Part shown: in pieces, positions 60,377 through 64,000 of the stretch
Position numbering within the stretch: position 1 is the stretch's first letter
How the letters are laid out: every line of letters starts with the position of its first letter
Origin: Austropuccinia psidii
Taxonomy: Eukaryota > Basidiomycota > Pucciniomycetes > Pucciniales > Sphaerophragmiaceae
NCBI GenBank assembly: GCA_023105745.1
Contig: JALGQZ010000009.1
Coordinates: 32,451,409 to 32,515,408, forward strand
Direction: 5' to 3'
DNA: 64,000 nt
Made by a program: the position numbers and the translations under genes
The notes under the pieces: generated by a model
What the model saw: the letters and a program-made list of their open reading frames with translations, nothing else
The model's database searches: none
Told to the model about the DNA's origin: nothing

Positions 60377-61797
60377 TGTCACAGGGGCTTTTGGACAGAA
60401 ATACAAGAGTGGCCTGGCCCTCAGCAATCAGGGAACTCACTTGGAAGACTCCAAAAGAATAAATTCCTCTAAGAAATATGCAGGTACAAAGATGAGATGG
60501 AATAAGAGGAAAGAGGAGCCAAATGGCCAAAGAGCCAACCAAGTAAGTCCTTAATCACTGTTTCAACCTGCCAAAATGAACAATGGAATTAGTAAGGATA
60601 TGACCACCAAATATCCATTGACAGGCAAAGAAAGAAAAAGAGGAAAGGTGCTAAATGACTGACTTGATAATATCAGTATTCACTTAACAAAAATGATAAG
60701 ATAAATAAAGATAAAATAGAATCAAATTATATTAATTAACTGGGGAAAAACCCCCCAGGGTGGAAAGGGTAGCCGGTATATGTGAAAGGTTGGGAGCTTG
60801 AGTTCTTCATGCTGAAAACTGATCTGTATTTATCCTTGAGGCTGTATTGATTGTTTTAGGAATTGATACAGCTGGCTAATATTGAAATTGAAATGGGTTG
60901 AATGAATTTCACATACTTGAAAATGAAATACAGTTCTTGATGGATCCAGACTGTATTGAAATGAAGGTGGTTGCCAAGATGGATTGAGTGGATCTTTGAC
61001 ACTTGAAAATGAATGGGTGAATGAACTGCCTCTTGAATCCCTTGAGAGTGGTTGAACAGTATTGCCTTGGAGGAATACTGTGAATGAAATTATCCAATGA
61101 TGTTTTGATGGCATGATTGGTCTTTGACGCTGAAACATTTGCTCTTGAGCCTTGATGAGTCCTCTGAATGATTGAGTGCCTTGATGACGTGATGATATGT
61201 TGGAATATTGAAATGACCATTTGATATTGCCACCATTTAATTGCTGTTGAAAAATGATGCATAATGATATATAACATCATTTATGTCATATTGGTTCATT
61301 GGAAAGAGGATTACATCCAATGGTCTTGAGATGGAAAGACAGAGGGGAAAAAGATGGATGTGATGGCTTCAGAGCTTGGAAAGGTGTTTCTGGGTCCTTT
61401 GGGGTTTTTGGCCACTTTTGGGTTCTGAGCCCAAAACTGGCCCAAAGGGCAGGAAAGTGTCTTTTGGACACTCTGCATCAAAGTGCACAAAATTGTGCAA
61501 ATGTGCAAAATGCGCATTATGAGCGCAAATGGCCAAAAACAGCCATTTGGGCCATTTCCCCTGGTTTTGAGGGAAATGACCAGAAATACCCAATTGGGTA
61601 TAAATTTCCCCTATGGCTTCTGGATTGAGGTGAAGGGCCATGAAGGCCCCAAAAGACAAATGGCCATAAATGGTCCATAAGGTGATGACGTGGCCATATT
61701 GGCCACTGGTGATGGATATGGCCAATTGGCCATAAAAGGACTGTGGCTTGATATGCCATACGGAGATCCAAGCAGGTGAATTGCCATGGTTGTGACA
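60377..61797 (-). repeat. Element E 5' LTR
   Basis: Sister of 52429-53842, with one extra unit in the TGCGCA array and several CpG-to-TpG/CpA changes. Confidence 0.95.
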
Positions 61798-61802
61798 GCC
61801 AA

Positions 61803-62809
61803 TTATTCTTGGATATTTAAATTGGAAACAGACTTTGAATCTGCTCAATTTAATTATGAAAAAGACAAAGCTTTACCATGTTTTTGCCAACAAAAAGACA
61901 GATTAACAGCATTATATCCTGACATGTCAGAATTTATGATTCACAGAAAAATTATTAGACAATGTGGAGGTGACTGAGAATATGCTGTCAAAAGAAGTAC
62001 TACTGAGAAATATTTAGAAGAAGATATTCTAAATATATTAAAAGAAGTAACCACCAGAAACAGAATTGGTTCTAGTAGGCTCAATCTTAAAACAAAGTTT
62101 AATACACCTTAGAGAGATTATGTGGAAAACAATACCATAGAAAAATCAAATAATATGAAGCCTAAATCAGCCAATACAATCAGAAAGTTCCATATTTGCC
62201 AGAGAACCACAAATGTAGCTGATAAATCTCCAAAAACGGGAGAAATAAATGAAATTGACATTGAGAAAGACCCTGATGTTGAAAAAGGTGATGTAAATGA
62301 GGAAAATTCAGATGATAAATAATTCATATTTTCTGAATCTTCACAAGGTATAGAAAATATCAATTCCACATTTGACATCATGAAATATTATTCCCACTTG
62401 CCAAGAATGAGAAACAGTCAGCTTTATTTGGCAAAAATACAAGATGCAAAACTTATGAAAGCCAAACAAAACAGGGGAAAGCTTATACAGGTGGGAATTC
62501 TTGTATAACAGAAGTGGTAATTTATAACAAACCCACTAAGCTTTTACTTGGCCCAGGAGCCTTCAGATATTGTATTGGAACATATTTTTTAAGAGCCGTG
62601 TACCAAACCTACAAGATAAATTATTACCAATTGATGGCATACAACCAAAAAGCAAAATTAATCCAATGAGAGCATTGGGCATATTTGAGACCACTTTAAG
62701 ATTTACACATATCAATGGAAATCACAGAATTAATGTTAAAGTTGCTGTTATGGTAAACTGCTGTAGTACCCATTTCATATTGGGAAATGATTATTTAATC
62801 ATGTATGGC
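61803..62809 (+). pseudogene. Element D gag end and protease
   Basis: Capsid end (FCQQKDRLTALYPDMSEFMIHRK), a TGA near 61976, a knuckle decayed to FHICQRTTNVADKS, then a protease centre LGPGAF where C has LDPGAF. It continues to IDGIQPKSKINPMRALG and HFILGNDYLIMYG, and ends abruptly at the H LTR. Confidence 0.8.
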
Positions 62810-64000
62810 TGTAAGGTTTGTATATGAAGCTCTTGATAGTAGTAGCAGTATCAAGAGTTGTAAGATTTGTCTATGAAGCTGATGATAATATTACTATTAA
62901 TCAGAAGTACTATGACTGTTCTATTGAGACATAATAACAAAATGCTATTATAACCACAATTAAATAATTGAAGAATTATTTCTTCCATGTGTTCAACACT
63001 ACTAGCAATTTTAACTGTGAGCAAGTAATTGTCTACAAGAATCAATTACAAGAAGATTTTAATAATAAAATTATTTTAATATATAATTATCTTTTGCAAG
63101 AATAATTATAATGGTAATTCTTGAAGAAAACTAATTTTAGAGAAAAACTTTAAGAATTAAAAATAAATCACTCACTAATATTCCAAAGAACTTATTGAAA
63201 GATAAGATAGAGAGATTTGACGTAGAATTGTGGATTTTAAGGATCAAAATGAATTTATAACAGTATTACAACAATATATAGTTGGATTCTATGATTTCAA
63301 GTATTTCTGATTGATTCTGAAAGATTAAAAACACTTAATAATAGCTATAACCAATACTTACTTGTTGGTAATAATGATTTAAATGATAATAAGATGATGA
63401 TGTGGAAAAAACAGCAAGAAGAGGCCTCTTTTAAGTCAACAACAGCTCACAGAGGCGTGCCATAGAGCAAACTGAAAAACCAGTGAGTGAGAAAACAATA
63501 AGCCCTTTTGGATTATTGATTGCATCATCTGTTGTCACGTAAGATTATCATAATTACTTAATTGATGCTTTTATGTGACTACCAACCCCAATATGGTTAA
63601 GAATAAAAGGAGTAACATCTGTAAATCTTCTTTTATTCCAAAATAATCTTTGATTTCTCAAAGCTATCAATTTTATTGCCAATTTCATCACAGGTTGTAA
63701 TCACTGTAAATTTTTGAAGATTCAGTGTTTCACGTAGAATAGTCAAACATGGACTGTAAGTAAAACTTTTAATTTTACTAGTAAAACTGTATTTCTTTTT
63801 CGTTTTACTATGAATAATACAGTTCTCCATTGGTCCTAAAAGTTTCAGAAATATTCATTAAGAATTGTGTTTTTAATGAATTTTTGAAGTTTTTACCTCA
63901 TTTCTACCCAGAATTGCAAATATCAGTGTTTAACTGGTTGCTATGAGGTAAATCAATGGATACAAGTCCAAAAAGGGTTTTAATTACTCTTTTGGGGTTT
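62810..64000 (-). repeat. Element H: B-like LTR, incomplete at window edge
   Basis: On the minus strand it ends ...CATAGACAAATCTTACA, like the B LTR family. It shares the CAGTCATAGTACT word (near 62920) and the CTCTGTGAGCTG..GACTTAAAAGAG promoter-like block with the solo LTR at 44773-46639. The terminal about 49 bases are duplicated (starts at 62810 and 62859), with a 9-bp hairpin CTCTTGATA/TATCAAGAG between. The other end lies outside. Confidence 0.65.

Larger units (their letters stand above)
52429..61797 (-). mobile_element. Element E: complete Ty3/Gypsy chromovirus (second family)
   Basis: LTRs at 52429-53842 and 60377-61797 have TGTCACA...TGTGACA ends. The 5-bp target duplication GCCAA is at 52424-52428 and 61798-61802. 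Minus-strand order: gag, protease, RT, RNase H, integrase, chromodomain. Joining the flanks recreates element D gag (KWAN...SWIFKLET), collinear with the KKWANDAWRFKVET of C. Stops and shifts in every gene make it defective, but the LTRs are still similar. Confidence 0.95.
48479..62809 (+). mobile_element. Element D: Ty3/Gypsy relative of C, split by E and cut off by H
   Basis: The 5' LTR is 48479-50305 (TGTGAGCCTTAGAGA...CACACCATAAA). Leader, overlapping ORF and gag follow to 52428. After element E the gag continues at 61798, then zinc region and protease, until the minus-strand LTR H at 62810. It is collinear with element C but much more decayed. RT onward is outside the window. Confidence 0.85.

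Overview
The window looks like a transposon-swamped stretch of a fungal genome, most probably a rust fungus (Pucciniales). The reasons are: strong AT bias; one intron-rich housekeeping gene in 64 kb; and long chromovirus-type Ty3/Gypsy elements plus a Ty1/Copia element of types I recall from the myrtle rust Austropuccinia psidii. The species name is recollection, not a search result. I saw no rRNA, tRNA, CRISPR or bacterial-type operon.

Layout. Bases 1-2060 are AT-rich sequence with an old duplicated block. Bases 2070-19875 hold an old minus-strand Gypsy element (A), split in its reverse transcriptase (RT) domain by a complete plus-strand Gypsy element (B, 5763-16302, TSD ATTTT). Bases 19876-25624 are the only non-repeat island and hold a seven-exon minus-strand gene for a GID9/Fyv10/MAEA-type E3 ligase subunit (21943-23871). 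From 25625 to the right edge lies a nest of retroelements. Element F (minus, decayed, LTR at 25625) is split by the young complete element C (30639-40633, TSD GAAGG) and then by a minus-strand Copia element G (3' LTR 40804-41276). G carries two solo LTRs (41496-43623 and 44773-46639) and is interrupted at 48479 by a Gypsy element D. D is split by the complete minus-strand Gypsy element E (52429-61797, TSD GCCAA) and then by a minus-strand LTR (H, from 62810) that runs off the window. The order of insertion reads directly as F, then G, then D, then E, each inside the last.

Coding content. A, B, C and D belong to one chromovirus group (gag with coiled coil and zinc knuckle, protease, RT, RNase H, integrase, C-terminal chromo-like domain). 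E and F belong to a second chromovirus group. Every copy is broken by stops or shifts, so none looks able to move by itself. C is the best preserved.

Most interesting: B, C and D share a second reading frame that overlaps the start of gag. It is predicted to be assembled by splicing of a 64-79 bp intron. With a second 5' leader intron, splicing would itself create the ATG. The joined frames come out at 283 (C) and 277 (B) codons, in the same -1 register to gag. The peptide is recognisably related between two diverged families. This is a candidate undescribed spliced, dual-coding accessory gene of fungal LTR elements.
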